Made by a program: the position numbers and the translations under genes. From positions 22,330 to 81,831 of the forward strand of contig NZ_JH584242.1 in NCBI RefSeq assembly GCF_000241485.1: a DNA stretch of 59,502 nt, in the 5' to 3' direction. The stretch is from Sphingomonas sp. PAMC 26605 (GTDB lineage: Bacteria; Pseudomonadota; Alphaproteobacteria; Sphingomonadales; Sphingomonadaceae). Shown here piece by piece: positions 9,472-18,400 of this stretch. The notes under the pieces were generated by a model. That model was given only the letters and a program-made list of their open reading frames with translations. It was not told the origin of the DNA and searched no databases. Position 1 is the stretch's first letter. Every line of letters begins with the position of its first letter.

Positions 9472-10586
9472 CGCACATTGTTCATCGATTTGTCAATTCG
9501 TTTGCACATGAGCGATCTGGCTTGGGTGACACCCCTTAAAGGTGAGGCGCTCGAACCGATCACGCCCGAAACAGACGGGTGGTTCGCGCATGCCAAAGCG
9601 CAGCTGTTTTTGGCCTACCAAGACGAGCGCGTGGTTGGCCGCATTTCGGCGCATATCGATACGCTGGGGTTGACCATGCCGGCTAACCAAGGCTTTGGTC
9701 CCGGGGTTGGCCAGTGGGGCCTGCTGGAGGCCGAACACGAAGAGGTTTTCACTGCGCTCCTTTCCTACGGCGAAGATTGGCTGCACGGCCAGGACATGAA
9801 ACACGCGCTTGGTCCAATCACTATGTCAATCTGGGAGGAGCCCGGTCTGCTGATTCAGGGTTATGATCATCCGCCAACGATCATGATGGGCCATGCCAGC
9901 CCGGACTACCGCGCATGGATCGAGCGTGCAGGGTACGTGGGCGTCAAGCAGCTGCTGACCTACCAACTCGACATCCGCCCGGAGTTCCCCAAGATTATTC
10001 AGCGGATCGTTAAGTCGGTGAGGCCAACCCGCGCATCCGCATCCGCATTCGCCAAGTCGACAATCGTAAGTTCGAGGAGAAGGCTGCGATCATTCTCGAG
10101 ATCTTTAATAACGCCTGATCGGACACATGGGGATTCATTCCGCTGACTGATCCGGAGATCTGCGACGTTGGGACTAAGCTCAAGCCAATCGTGTTCAACG
10201 GTCTGGTGCGCATCGCTGAACTGGACGGAAAGCCAGTGGCGGTCATGATCACGCTGCCAGATCTTAATGAAATCATCAAATCCTTCAAGGGCACTCTTCT
10301 CCTTTGGAACTGGGCGAAGCTCCTGTGATGGCTGCGTTCGCCGAAGGCACGGACGGTGCGCGTGCCGCTGATGGGCGTGGTTAAGGAGTTACAGTCAACG
10401 CGCCTCGCAAGCCAGCTGGCTTTCATAATGATCGAATATATCCGGCGCGCGGCGGTGGCGACGTATGGTGCCTCGCGCGGTGAGATTGGCTGGATTCTCG
10501 AAAACAACCAGGGAATGCGCTTGATCGCCGAGGCGATCGAGAGCCGCGTTAACGAGGTCTATCAAACCTATCGAAAGGCCCTGTGA
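9472..10586 (+). pseudogene. Decayed GNAT-like protein (acyl-CoA N-acyltransferase family of sphingomonads)
   Basis: The reading begins inside the protein (FIDLSIRLHMSDLAWVTPLKGEA, upstream in-frame stop at 9469-9471) and continues through QWGLLEAE, LGPITMSIWEEPGLLIQGYDHPP, then shifts frame to IRIRQVDNRKFEEKAAIILEIFNN, meets a stop where a Trp belongs, and goes on with GFIPLTDPEICDVG and VMITLPDLNE. After further shifts it ends in VPLMGVVKELQSTRLASQ and GEIGWILENNQGM. I recall intact ~380-residue homologues with this order in sphingomonads, sometimes labelled dATP pyrophosphohydrolase. The N terminus is missing and at least three disruptions are present. Confidence 0.75.
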
Positions 10587-10734
10587 AAACGCGTCCTGTG
10601 ACTGTGAGAATCATATCAATAATTCAATAATCATGGCGCTGACAAGCTATTTAGACGATGCAATATATCAAGAGCAGCTTGGGTCTGAACAGCTAGCAAT
10701 TTGCTGAAAGGCCTTTTCTATTCGCCCGACTGGG

Positions 10735-11174
10735 CCGATATTTTCGCCAGCTGGAGGGCACGCAGATGACTTCGCTGTCTCGCCGCATGATCGGCAATTA
10801 CTAATCCTGCAGACAGGCTATATGTTGGACCCTACAAACGTCGTCAAACGGCATGAGGGCATTTCAGCGATTTTCGGAATTTCCGAAGCTCAGCGTGATG
10901 CGGTGCGTTGCAGTCGGCTTACCGATGATCTGTTCAACGATTGAGAAAAGTCGCTACTTGATTTCGTAATGGCGCTCGTCAAGTACTGCTTCCGAACGAA
11001 TCGGCGTTACCGGAGGCGAAGCATTTCATCGGCGAGCGAGAATTGGTCGAGATCGTCGGTGTGCACGGATTTGCCGCCACGGTCGCCGCCGTTAACCGCA
11101 CCTTTCAGGTCGAGGGAGATCCAGTGAGCGGCGAGGACCTGTTGCGCTTCGGGCAGACGGTTGCGCGTGCCTAA
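10735..11174 (+). pseudogene. Decayed carboxymuconolactone-decarboxylase-family protein
   Basis: The frame ending at TAA 11172-11174 reads LPNESALPEAKHFIGEREL, then VEIVGVHGFAATVAAVNRTF, then QVEGDP. The preceding frame reads VSPHDRQLLILQTGYMLDPTN, GISEAQRDAVRCSRL and, after a stop, KSLLDFVMALVK. This is the order of the AhpD/carboxymuconolactone decarboxylase-like fold (SPRDRELLIL ... LLDFV ... LVELVALVG). An internal TGA plus a frameshift near 10990 break it. The usual Cys-xx-Cys peroxidase pair is not seen. It probably once acted in an oxidative or catabolic pathway. Confidence 0.65.
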
Positions 11175-11564
11175 CAACTGATTGTCTTCCAAGCTTTCCC
11201 GCAGTAACCTTCGGGATCAGCCCCGCGACGAGAGGCAAACGCATCAGCGCCGCAGCCCAGGCAATCTCGCGTGCGTCGGCGTGACTGCGCACCTGCTGCC
11301 GGGTCGTCCACATCGGTAACGAGCTTCGAGGTCGACGGCTTTCAGAACACATCGCGTTCACCACGACCGCGGTTGCAAGTCGAGGCTTCGCATCGGTTCC
11401 TAGTGTCATTGTTTCAGGCGTAACTAGGAAAAGACCTTTCGAATTAAAACTGAAATAACGATCCGACATCTTCTCTTCCAACATTACCGACCCAACCGAT
11501 TCGGTGTGGTAAATAATGCTTCGCCGTAGCTGCGCGCCGGGGCTTGAATGCAGAGGAACGAGCT
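11175..11564. other. Intergenic stretch upstream of amidohydrolase
   Basis: About 390 bases with no recognised gene. A minus-strand frame of 194 codons (11092-11676) crosses the area, but it overlaps both the decarboxylase remnant and the amidohydrolase start, resembles no known family and looks like a chance opening. The promoter of the amidohydrolase-ligase-oxidoreductase set should lie here, but I could not place it. Confidence 0.4.
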
Positions 11565-13013
11565 TTGCGCTACATCGGCTTATCGATTTTTTTGGCGGGT
11601 CTGGCACATCCGGCTGTGGGGCAGTCGAACACGTCATTACCGGGCATTGTAACTGAGGCGGGGAAGCCCGTGGCAATTACGCACGTCATCGTCGTGGACG
11701 GGACCGGCGCCGCGGTGCGCCCAGACCAGACTGTGATCGTTAAAGGCTCGCGCATCATCGCTTCTGGGCCCGCTGGGCACATTAAAATCCCAAAAATCGC
11801 CCAGGTAATTGACGGCCGCGGAAAAAGCCTCATCCCCGGCTTGGTCGGGATGCACGAGCATATGTTCTACGCATCACCCATCGCGGGGCCGCCAATTCCG
11901 ATTGAGCAGTTCGTAACTGCCCCGCGCCTCTATCTTGCCAGTGGCGTCACCACCGCGCGTACTGCAGGTAGCATGGACCCCTATGGCGATCTAGAACTGA
12001 AGCGCGGCATTGACGCTGGGAAAATGATTGGCCCGGATTTGACGCTGTCGACCCCTTATTTAGAGGGCGCGGTACCAGCGGTCCCAACGATGCACGCGCT
12101 TTCCGGGCCGGACGACGCCCGCCGGCTTGTTCGCTATTGGTACGATCAGGGCTTCCGCTCAGTGAAGGCCTATGCGGACGTCTCCGCTGACGAGCTGGCG
12201 GCAGGCATCAACGAAGCGCATAGCCTAGGCCTCACGGTGACGGGGCACCTCTGCTCGGTTGGCTATAAGAATGCCATGTCGCTCGGCATCGACAATTTCG
12301 AGCACGGTCCGTTCGTGTCGCCGGATGGCGATCTTGATCGAGAACGCAAACCCGACCTGTGTCGCCGCCTTGACGGCCCCCAGACCGGCCGCGCGGTGCT
12401 CGGGCACATCACTACAAACGTTTCGCCCAACGATGCCGAGGTTAGTGACCTGATTCAGCAGATGGTTCGCCAGCACGTAGCGCTCACATCGACGCTGGCC
12501 GTACTAGAGGGCGGGACGGACATGTCCGAGAAGCGCCGTGCCAGGCTTCAGGCGCTTCTACACCCCGCCGTGTGGACCTATCTGAACGAAGCCTCGCCGG
12601 AGCGGGCGGCACGCGGAGCACTCTTCCTCCAGGCGATGCGCAAGGAAATGGCCTTCGAACGTGCGTTCGTTAAGGCGGGCGGCTTGCTTATGGCAGGGTG
12701 CGATCCCACCGGCGATGGCTTTACGCTTGCCGGGTTGGGCGACCAGCGCAACGTTGAGCTCCTCGTCGGCGCCGGTTTTTCCGTTCCCGATACGATTCGG
12801 ATTGCAACCCTTAACGGCGCGAAATTCGATGGGAAATCGGATGAGATCGGCAGCATCGAGGTCGGAAAACGCGCAGACCTTGTGCTGCTGAACGGCGATA
12901 TCTCGCGCGATGTGACGGCAATAGAGGCGCCTGCAATCGTCTTTAAAGCCGGCGTCGGTTTCGATTCTGCAACTCTTTACAAAAGCGTGACGGGGCAAGC
13001 GGGCCTCCACTGA
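11565..13013 (+). CDS. Secreted amidohydrolase-family protein (imidazolonepropionase/prolidase-like)
   Basis: A metal-dependent amidohydrolase of about 482 residues. After a signal peptide ending near AHPAVGQS it shows the family's strand HVIVVDGTG, then SLIPGLVGMHEHMF, whose HEH occupies the usual HxH metal site. Further on are VKAYADV (bridging Lys), TVTGHLCS and NFEHGPF (metal-ligand His) and LLMAGCDPTGDG (catalytic Asp). Such proteins cleave amide or peptide-like bonds in the periplasm. The frame is open from TTG 11544, but TTG at 11565 is better: GAGGA lies 7 bases before it and the signal peptide then starts MRYIGLSIFL. It heads a likely operon with the ligase 61 bases downstream. Confidence 0.82.
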   Translation: MRYIGLSIFLAGLAHPAVGQSNTSLPGIVTEAGKPVAITHVIVVDGTGAAVRPDQTVIVKGSRIIASGPAGHIKIPKIAQVIDGRGKSLIPGLVGMHEHMFYASPIAGPPIPIEQFVTAPRLYLASGVTTARTAGSMDPYGDLELKRGIDAGKMIGPDLTLSTPYLEGAVPAVPTMHALSGPDDARRLVRYWYDQGFRSVKAYADVSADELAAGINEAHSLGLTVTGHLCSVGYKNAMSLGIDNFEHGPFVSPDGDLDRERKPDLCRRLDGPQTGRAVLGHITTNVSPNDAEVSDLIQQMVRQHVALTSTLAVLEGGTDMSEKRRARLQALLHPAVWTYLNEASPERAARGALFLQAMRKEMAFERAFVKAGGLLMAGCDPTGDGFTLAGLGDQRNVELLVGAGFSVPDTIRIATLNGAKFDGKSDEIGSIEVGKRADLVLLNGDISRDVTAIEAPAIVFKAGVGFDSATLYKSVTGQAGLH

Positions 13014-13074
13014 TGCCCGAAATCGATAGCGGCGGTCTCGTTATCACCATCGGTTCAGCGAAAGAGCAGATACG

Positions 13075-14583
13075 ATGCAATTTCTATCGAATTTTCTGGA
13101 CACTGCTCAGGCACATCCAAAGAACGTTGCGATCTTCTGGAAGCAGAAGCTTTGGACCTATGCCAAACTGCTAGATGACGTCGATGAGATGGTCGACGCG
13201 CTGGTAGATGCCGGTGTGCAGCCCGGGGACCGTGTCTCCATCAGCATGCAGAACTCGCCTAATCTCGCGATTAGCCTTTTGGCCTGCATGCGAGCCGGTT
13301 TTGTCGCCGCGCCGATAAACACCCGCTTTAAGGCGACCGAAACGCTGACCGCGCTCGATCTCATTGAGCCGACGCTGCACTTAGGATCCGGCGGAATGTC
13401 CGCCGATCTCTCCGGTATCAGCGCGCAGGCGCTTCCTTTCGAAGCACGCGTGATACTGGCCGATGAGGGCGGTGCGAGCCAAGCGATGAAAGCAGCTCGG
13501 GGTAGGGGCGGTAATCGGCTGCGATCGACCGCCAATGACGTCGACGCGCCCGCTCTTCTTTTGCCCACGTCGGGCACCACAGGGAAGCCGAAAATCGTCG
13601 CTCACACCCTCGCCACGCTTGGCGCCATTACCGAGCGATACGGCGCTTTGGGGCTGCGTGACGACGACGTCATGCTGAATGTAGGCCCGATGATTCATGC
13701 CGGAGGTCTGTTCAATTTCTTTGCCAGCCTCGTCCGGTCCGGCCCGATGGTGATGGTCGGCCCATTCGAAGCAGGCGCTGTGCTGAATGCGATTGAGTTC
13801 CGCCGATGCACCTGGATGAAGGCGCTCCCCTTTGCGTTCAGGGAACTAATCGACGCGCAGCATGAGCATCCGCGGGATGTAAGCTCGCTGCGTTTCTGCG
13901 TCGCGAGCGGCGACACCGCGCCTGCCCGGCTTCACCGCGATTTCGAAGCGACGTTTGGGCTCCCTCTGCACGCGTGCTGGGCCTCGACGGAGGCGGCCAC
14001 CAGTCTGTCGTTCGGCGCCCCGGGCGATTCGAGCTACGCGGCAATTGCGCCCGGTCAGATCGTCCTGCGCGAACTGGATAACGAAGCTGGTGACGACCTT
14101 GCCCTTGGCGAGTTGCTGGTTCGTGGACCCCATGTCTCTCCTGGCTATTGGTCGGCGGGGGCCGTGCAACCCGGTCGAGGTTGGTTCGAGACGGGAGACG
14201 TCTTCCAACGCCGCGAGGACGGCACATTGTCGTTCGTTTCGCGCCAAAAGAATCTTATTATTCGGGGCGGCTCCAACATCTCACCTCTTGAAGTCGAGGA
14301 AGCGCTCCGGACCCATCCCGGGGTGTCGGATGCGGCCGTATACGGTGTTCCGGACGAGCAGCTCGGCGAACGCGTTGGCGCGCTGATCGAGCTGGCCGCC
14401 TCATCTTCCTTCAGCCTCACAGACATTCTTGATCAGCTGCGCGGCCAGCTGAGTGAATATAAAGTGCCAGAGATTGCCACCATCGTTCTCAAGCTCCCGA
14501 GAAACGGAAACGGCAAAGTTGATCGGGCGGCGATCTCACAAATACCGTTCACTTCCAACGTCGCTGCAAAGACGGACATTTAA
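13075..14583 (+). CDS. AMP-dependent acyl-CoA synthetase/ligase
   Basis: A 502-residue member of the acyl-adenylate/ANL superfamily, which activates a carboxylic acid with ATP and passes it to CoA. Motifs in order: LLPTSGTTGKPKIVAHT (phosphate loop), CWASTEAATSLSF (A5), GWFETGDVFQR (ATP-ribose Asp), RGGSNISPLEVEEAL (hinge) and NGNGKVDR (catalytic Lys). Length is normal. The substrate is not readable; the neighbours (amidohydrolase upstream, GMC oxidoreductase downstream) suggest uptake and activation of an acid released from an amide or ester. The spacing of 61 bases from the amidohydrolase and 99 to the next gene supports co-transcription. Confidence 0.9.
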   Translation: MQFLSNFLDTAQAHPKNVAIFWKQKLWTYAKLLDDVDEMVDALVDAGVQPGDRVSISMQNSPNLAISLLACMRAGFVAAPINTRFKATETLTALDLIEPTLHLGSGGMSADLSGISAQALPFEARVILADEGGASQAMKAARGRGGNRLRSTANDVDAPALLLPTSGTTGKPKIVAHTLATLGAITERYGALGLRDDDVMLNVGPMIHAGGLFNFFASLVRSGPMVMVGPFEAGAVLNAIEFRRCTWMKALPFAFRELIDAQHEHPRDVSSLRFCVASGDTAPARLHRDFEATFGLPLHACWASTEAATSLSFGAPGDSSYAAIAPGQIVLRELDNEAGDDLALGELLVRGPHVSPGYWSAGAVQPGRGWFETGDVFQRREDGTLSFVSRQKNLIIRGGSNISPLEVEEALRTHPGVSDAAVYGVPDEQLGERVGALIELAASSSFSLTDILDQLRGQLSEYKVPEIATIVLKLPRNGNGKVDRAAISQIPFTSNVAAKTDI

Positions 14584-14682
14584 CGGCTTCATTGCCACCA
14601 AATTTTCAAGACGGCCGCACAGATCATCAAGTGTTCTAGATATCTCACCAGGTGTTTCAAAGTAAACTAAGGATTATTAATA

Positions 14683-16239
14683 GTGACCGGTGTAAGAGAT
14701 TGGATGTCCCAAGACTACGATGTCATCGTTTGCGGTTCGGGCTCGTCGGGTTCGGTTGTCGCACGACGCCTCTCGGACAGGGCGGACCTGAAGGTGCTGC
14801 TGATCGAAGCCGGTGGCGACGATCGGCGTCCCAGCATCATCGAACCCGGCCGATGGCCCGAAAATCTCGGCAGCGATGTTGACTGGGGTTACATGGCCGA
14901 GCCCGGCGCATTCATCGACGATCGCTCCATCCCGATGTCCATGGGCAAAGTGTTCGGCGGCGGCTCGAGCATCAACGTTATGATCTGGGCGCGCGGACAC
15001 CAGCGCGACTGGGATCATTACGCCAAAGTCTCCGGCGACGCCGGCTGGGGCTATGAATCCGTTCTCGGCATCTATCGCCGGATCGAGCATTATTGCGGTC
15101 TGGCCGATCCGCAGCGGCGCGGCGCAGGAGGGCTAGTTACAGTTACGCAGTCGGCGGATCCGCATCCCGTCGCTCAGGCGCTCGTCGAAGCCGCCGCCGA
15201 GACCGGTATCCCAACCTTTGACAGCCCCAATGGCGTGATGATGGAATCGCGCGCCGGTGCGGCTTTCTCGGACGTCAGACTCGAAGGGGGCCGCAGGCTT
15301 TCGGTTTTCGGATCGTACATTCGGCCGGTGCTCGATCGCCCGACCCTGACGGTGGTAGACGGCGTTTGCGTGCGGCGCGTGCTCTTCGACGGCAAGCGCG
15401 CGACGGGCGTCGAGATCGAAGTCGCGGGAACGGTGTATTGCGTTCGGGCGACGTCGCAAGTGGTGCTGTCGACAGGCGCGATCAACACACCGAAATTGTT
15501 GATGCTGTCAGGCATTGGCGATCGCATGACGCTCGATGCTCACGGTATCGCGACACTTCGGCACCTGCCAGGGGTCGGCCACGGCCTGCAGGATCACACT
15601 AATTTCCCGATGGTATGGGCACATCCGGAACCGATTCATCCGCACGGAAACGGTAGCGAGGCAACGATCTACGCTGCCACGGCGTCGGCAAGCGACGGTC
15701 CCAACGTTGTAATGTGCCAAGCCGAGTTTCCGCTGTGCAGTCCCGAACTCGCGGAGCGTAGCGCCCCTAAATATGGGTGGTCGCTCGTGGCGGGCCTTTC
15801 GCAACCCAAAAGCCGGGGCCGGGTCGCCCTAGCCAGCTCAGACCCGACCGCGGCGCCTATCATCCATCTGAACGCGCTTTCGGATCCCGAAGACCGTGCA
15901 GTCGCCTACGAGTTGCTCGAACTCGTCGAGCAGATTGGCGCAGCGCAACCTCTTGCTCGTCTGGGCGCGCGGGAGGCGGTTTCGCCGCGCGCGTTGGGGA
16001 TGAGCGCGGATGCTTTCGTTCGGCAGAGTGCGCTGCCATTCTGGCATCAGAGTTGTACGGCCCGTATGGGCCAGGACGATGACTGCGTCGTCGGGGCCGA
16101 CCTGAAGGTGCATGGCGTGCAAAACCTCACAATTGCCGATGCATCAATTCTGCCGCGTATTCCCGCCGGCAACACGATGGCCCCCAGCGTGATCATCGGC
16201 GAGCGCGCCGCCGAGATCTTGGCCGCGGAGCTGGGATGA
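14683..16239 (+). CDS. GMC-family FAD oxidoreductase (choline dehydrogenase-like)
   Basis: A 518-residue glucose-methanol-choline oxidoreductase. The N-terminal FAD site reads DVIVCGSGSSGSVVARRLSD, followed by the IEAGG turn; GKVFGGGSSINVMIWARGH is the GMC signature 1, STGAINTPKLLMLSGIG is signature 2, and FWHQSCTARMG holds the active-site His. GNTMAPSVIIGERAAEIL closes the FAD domain. It oxidises an alcohol to an aldehyde; the substrate is unknown. GTG 14683 has AAGGA about 10 bases upstream, while ATG 14704 is an alternative start closer to the FAD motif. Its last four bases overlap the DoxX-like gene (ATGA). Confidence 0.92.
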   Translation: MTGVRDWMSQDYDVIVCGSGSSGSVVARRLSDRADLKVLLIEAGGDDRRPSIIEPGRWPENLGSDVDWGYMAEPGAFIDDRSIPMSMGKVFGGGSSINVMIWARGHQRDWDHYAKVSGDAGWGYESVLGIYRRIEHYCGLADPQRRGAGGLVTVTQSADPHPVAQALVEAAAETGIPTFDSPNGVMMESRAGAAFSDVRLEGGRRLSVFGSYIRPVLDRPTLTVVDGVCVRRVLFDGKRATGVEIEVAGTVYCVRATSQVVLSTGAINTPKLLMLSGIGDRMTLDAHGIATLRHLPGVGHGLQDHTNFPMVWAHPEPIHPHGNGSEATIYAATASASDGPNVVMCQAEFPLCSPELAERSAPKYGWSLVAGLSQPKSRGRVALASSDPTAAPIIHLNALSDPEDRAVAYELLELVEQIGAAQPLARLGAREAVSPRALGMSADAFVRQSALPFWHQSCTARMGQDDDCVVGADLKVHGVQNLTIADASILPRIPAGNTMAPSVIIGERAAEILAAELG

Positions 16240-16646
16240 TGTCACGGGAAATCGCGCCGCCCCGCCCCAGCGCCACGGCTGGCAGCCGGTTCGGCCTCGC
16301 ACTGTCCGCCTTACTAGTAGTGCTTCTGGTTGCCGACGGTATGGTCGATCTCGTCGCAACTGAACTGGTGCGGCCCCAGATGGAAGCGACTGGCTTCCCG
16401 CCGTCGCTCGCCATCCCGATCGGGTGCATTATCTTGGTCTGCGCGGTACTGTATGCGATCCCCAGCACCGCCGTCCTGGGGGCAATCCTTGTCACCGCCT
16501 TTGCAGGTGGCGCGATCTGCACGCATTTGCGCATGCAGGAGGTCGGTTCGCCGCCGGAATGGATCTCAGTGTTTCTGGGCGTGCTTGCATGGGGCGGGCT
16601 CTATCTTCGGGATGATCGCGTGCGTGCGTTGCTGCCCCTGCGTTGA
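16236..16646 (+). CDS. DoxX-like membrane protein
   Basis: A 136-residue protein with four hydrophobic segments: FGLALSALLVVLLVADGMVDL, then LAIPIGCIILVCAVLYAI, then TAVLGAILVTAFAGGAICTH, then WISVFLGVLAWGGLYL ending in LRDDRVRALLPLR. This spacing and the closing GGLYLRDxRxRALLP are typical of the DoxX-like family. Its role is not settled; relatives are often encoded beside oxidoreductases. The start overlaps the end of the GMC oxidoreductase gene by four bases, so the two are translationally coupled. Confidence 0.85.
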   Translation: MMSREIAPPRPSATAGSRFGLALSALLVVLLVADGMVDLVATELVRPQMEATGFPPSLAIPIGCIILVCAVLYAIPSTAVLGAILVTAFAGGAICTHLRMQEVGSPPEWISVFLGVLAWGGLYLRDDRVRALLPLR

Positions 16647-16721
16647 TACGATCCGGTGCGCGAACTGACACCAATATTGATCGCGCCCTCAAAGCGATGA
16701 TCAAATATGGCATATTGGTTC

Positions 16722-16738
16722 TTGACCGGACGTTCCGG
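16722..16738. promoter_or_regulatory. Putative TetR operator, copy 1
   Basis: The reverse strand of 16722-16738 reads CCGGAACGTCCGGTCAA. It matches 13 of 17 bases of CTGGAACATTCGTTCAA at 17340-17356. One copy precedes the tetR gene and one precedes the quinone oxidoreductase gene, as expected for a regulator controlling itself and its neighbour. Confidence 0.45.
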
Positions 16739-16747
16739 AATGTCTAA

Positions 16748-17323
16748 ATGGATGTCATGAGCCGTCCCAAAGAATTCGAAGAGATAGTCGCGCTAGACGC
16801 GGCGATGGAGACGTTTCGGGAGCACGGTTATGAAGGCAGCTCGACCGCCATGCTAGTGGACGCGATGAAGATCGGCCGTCAGAGTCTCTACGATACTTTC
16901 GGCGGCAAGTGGCAACTCTATTTGGCGGCCGTGCGTCGCTATGGTCTTATCGAAACCAGTGCCCATATTGGGGTCTTGAAGGGAAAGCCAAAAGCGATCG
17001 ACGGAATTCGGGCGGCGATAGAGCGCGTAGTGCGGGACGCGCGCGTCGGCTGTCTCGGGGTGAACTCCATTTGTGAGTTCGGTGAAAGCAAGCCGGACCT
17101 GCGGGACATAAGGGCGACGGCGGGGCAGGCGCTTTGTACTGTATTCGTCGCGCGCATCCGCGAGGCGCAAGCAGCGGGTGATGTCGCAGCGGACCTCGAT
17201 CCGGATTCCGTCATGGATTTTCTGTCGGCGAGCTTTGCGGGGATCCGTGTTGCTGCGCGCGGTGGTGCACATGACAAGCAGCTCGAGGCGCTTGGGCAAC
17301 TCACGTTTCGTGCGCTGATCTGA
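16748..17323 (+). CDS. TetR/AcrR-family transcriptional regulator
   Basis: A 191-residue regulator. The N-terminal helix-turn-helix reads ALDAAMETFREHGYEGSSTA, then MLVDAMKIGRQSLYDTFGGK, the standard TetR pattern with YDTFGGK in place of YxHFxxK. The C-terminal region (LGVNSICEFG, then IRATAGQAL) resembles the TetR_C domain of repressors of oxidoreductase genes that respond to electrophiles or quinones. An alternative ATG at 16757 would give MSRPKEFEE, a common beginning. It lies directly upstream of a quinone oxidoreductase gene with a matching operator-like site in front of each, suggesting it represses both. Confidence 0.9.
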   Translation: MDVMSRPKEFEEIVALDAAMETFREHGYEGSSTAMLVDAMKIGRQSLYDTFGGKWQLYLAAVRRYGLIETSAHIGVLKGKPKAIDGIRAAIERVVRDARVGCLGVNSICEFGESKPDLRDIRATAGQALCTVFVARIREAQAAGDVAADLDPDSVMDFLSASFAGIRVAARGGAHDKQLEALGQLTFRALI

Positions 17324-17339
17324 TTTTTTTTGATAAGTT

Positions 17340-17356
17340 CTGGAACATTCGTTCAA
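17340..17356. promoter_or_regulatory. Putative TetR operator, copy 2
   Basis: CTGGAACATTCGTTCAA ends four bases before the AAGGAG ribosome-binding site of the quinone oxidoreductase gene and resembles the site before tetR in reverse orientation. Binding here would block transcription or translation initiation of the next gene. Confidence 0.45.
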
Positions 17357-17371
17357 TTAAGGAGACTGAAG

Positions 17372-18337
17372 ATGAAGGCCGTAGTTATGAATGGTGCTGG
17401 CGGAACAGAGGTTTTGCAGTATGTCGAACAGCCAGAGCCCGTGGCGGGTGCCGGCGAGGTCTTGGTCGCGATTGCGGCTGCGGGTGTCAACTTCATGGAT
17501 ATTGGCAAGCGCCGCGGCATGGCGAGCGGCGGCTACGATCCGACCATTCTCGGCGTCGAGGGCGCGGGCCGTATCATCGAGCTCGGCGAGGGCGTGACCG
17601 ACTTCGCGGTCGGCGACCGCGTCGCTTGGGTGTACGTTCCGAACAGCTATGCCGAGCGTGTCGTTATCCCAGTCGCGGCCCTCGTGAGGGTGCCCGACGA
17701 CATTGACGACCGAACTGCGGCGGCAGTGATGATGCAAGGCCTTACGGCCAGCCACTTCACGACCGATTTCTATCCTGTCCAAGCGGGCGACATCGCGTTC
17801 GTGCATGCCGCAGCCGGCGGTCTTGGCTTGCTGATGACGCAGATCATCAAGATGCGCGGGGGCACTGTCATTGGGCGTGTATCTCATCCCGACAAGATCG
17901 CGATCGTGAAGGAGGCTGGCGCGGACCATGTCATCGTCGATTCCGAGGGTAAGTTCGCCGAAGAGGCCCTCCGCCTGTCCGGGGGAGAGGGCGTTCACGT
18001 AGTCTTTGATGGCTCGGGTCCAACAACCTTCCAGGGGTCGCTGGACGTGCTCCGCCGCAGCGGGACCTTTTGCTGGTATGGACCGGTACTCGGCGGACCT
18101 GGCGATTTGAATATCATGAGCCTGCCGAAAAGCATCAAGCTAGGCTATGCGGTGTTCATGGACCATATTTATACGCCAGATCTACTCCGGGCACACGCCA
18201 AGCGCCTGTTTGACTGGATTGCTGGCGGCGAGCTGAAAGTGAACATTGGCGCAACCTATCCGCTTGCAGAAGCCGCGCGTGCCCATGCTGCAATGGAGAA
18301 CCGCGTGACAACAGGCAAGCTGCTGCTGATCCCCTGA
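17372..18337 (+). CDS. NADPH:quinone oxidoreductase / zinc-independent alcohol dehydrogenase-like
   Basis: A medium-chain dehydrogenase/reductase of 321 residues. It begins MKAVVMNGAGGTEVL, keeps GVNFMDIGKRRG and LGVEGAGRI of the quinone oxidoreductase branch, and shows the NADPH-binding run AFVHAAAGGLGLLMTQIIK. The structural-zinc Cys cluster of true alcohol dehydrogenases is absent, supporting a zinc-independent quinone or enone reductase. ATG 17372 follows AAGGAG by about seven bases; the frame extends further upstream but without family sequence. It is probably repressed by the TetR protein encoded just before it. Confidence 0.9.
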   Translation: MKAVVMNGAGGTEVLQYVEQPEPVAGAGEVLVAIAAAGVNFMDIGKRRGMASGGYDPTILGVEGAGRIIELGEGVTDFAVGDRVAWVYVPNSYAERVVIPVAALVRVPDDIDDRTAAAVMMQGLTASHFTTDFYPVQAGDIAFVHAAAGGLGLLMTQIIKMRGGTVIGRVSHPDKIAIVKEAGADHVIVDSEGKFAEEALRLSGGEGVHVVFDGSGPTTFQGSLDVLRRSGTFCWYGPVLGGPGDLNIMSLPKSIKLGYAVFMDHIYTPDLLRAHAKRLFDWIAGGELKVNIGATYPLAEAARAHAAMENRVTTGKLLLIP

Positions 18338-18353
18338 CGTCGTTGAAGAGGAA

Positions 18354-18384
18354 CGTCCGCCCAAGGGTAATCCTTGGGCGGACG
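18354..18384 (+). terminator. Strong hairpin after quinone oxidoreductase gene
   Basis: A perfect 13-bp stem (CGTCCGCCCAAGG, 18354-18366, with 18372-18384) and a 5-base loop lie 17 bases after the stop codon. No long T-run follows, so it may work as a bidirectional or factor-assisted terminator. Confidence 0.6.
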
Positions 18385-18400
18385 CTCCTTCGTGCAAGTG

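Noticed and set aside
11092..11676. 194-codon minus-strand frame
   Set aside because: Overlaps the decarboxylase remnant and the start of the amidohydrolase gene, and I find no family likeness; treated as chance.
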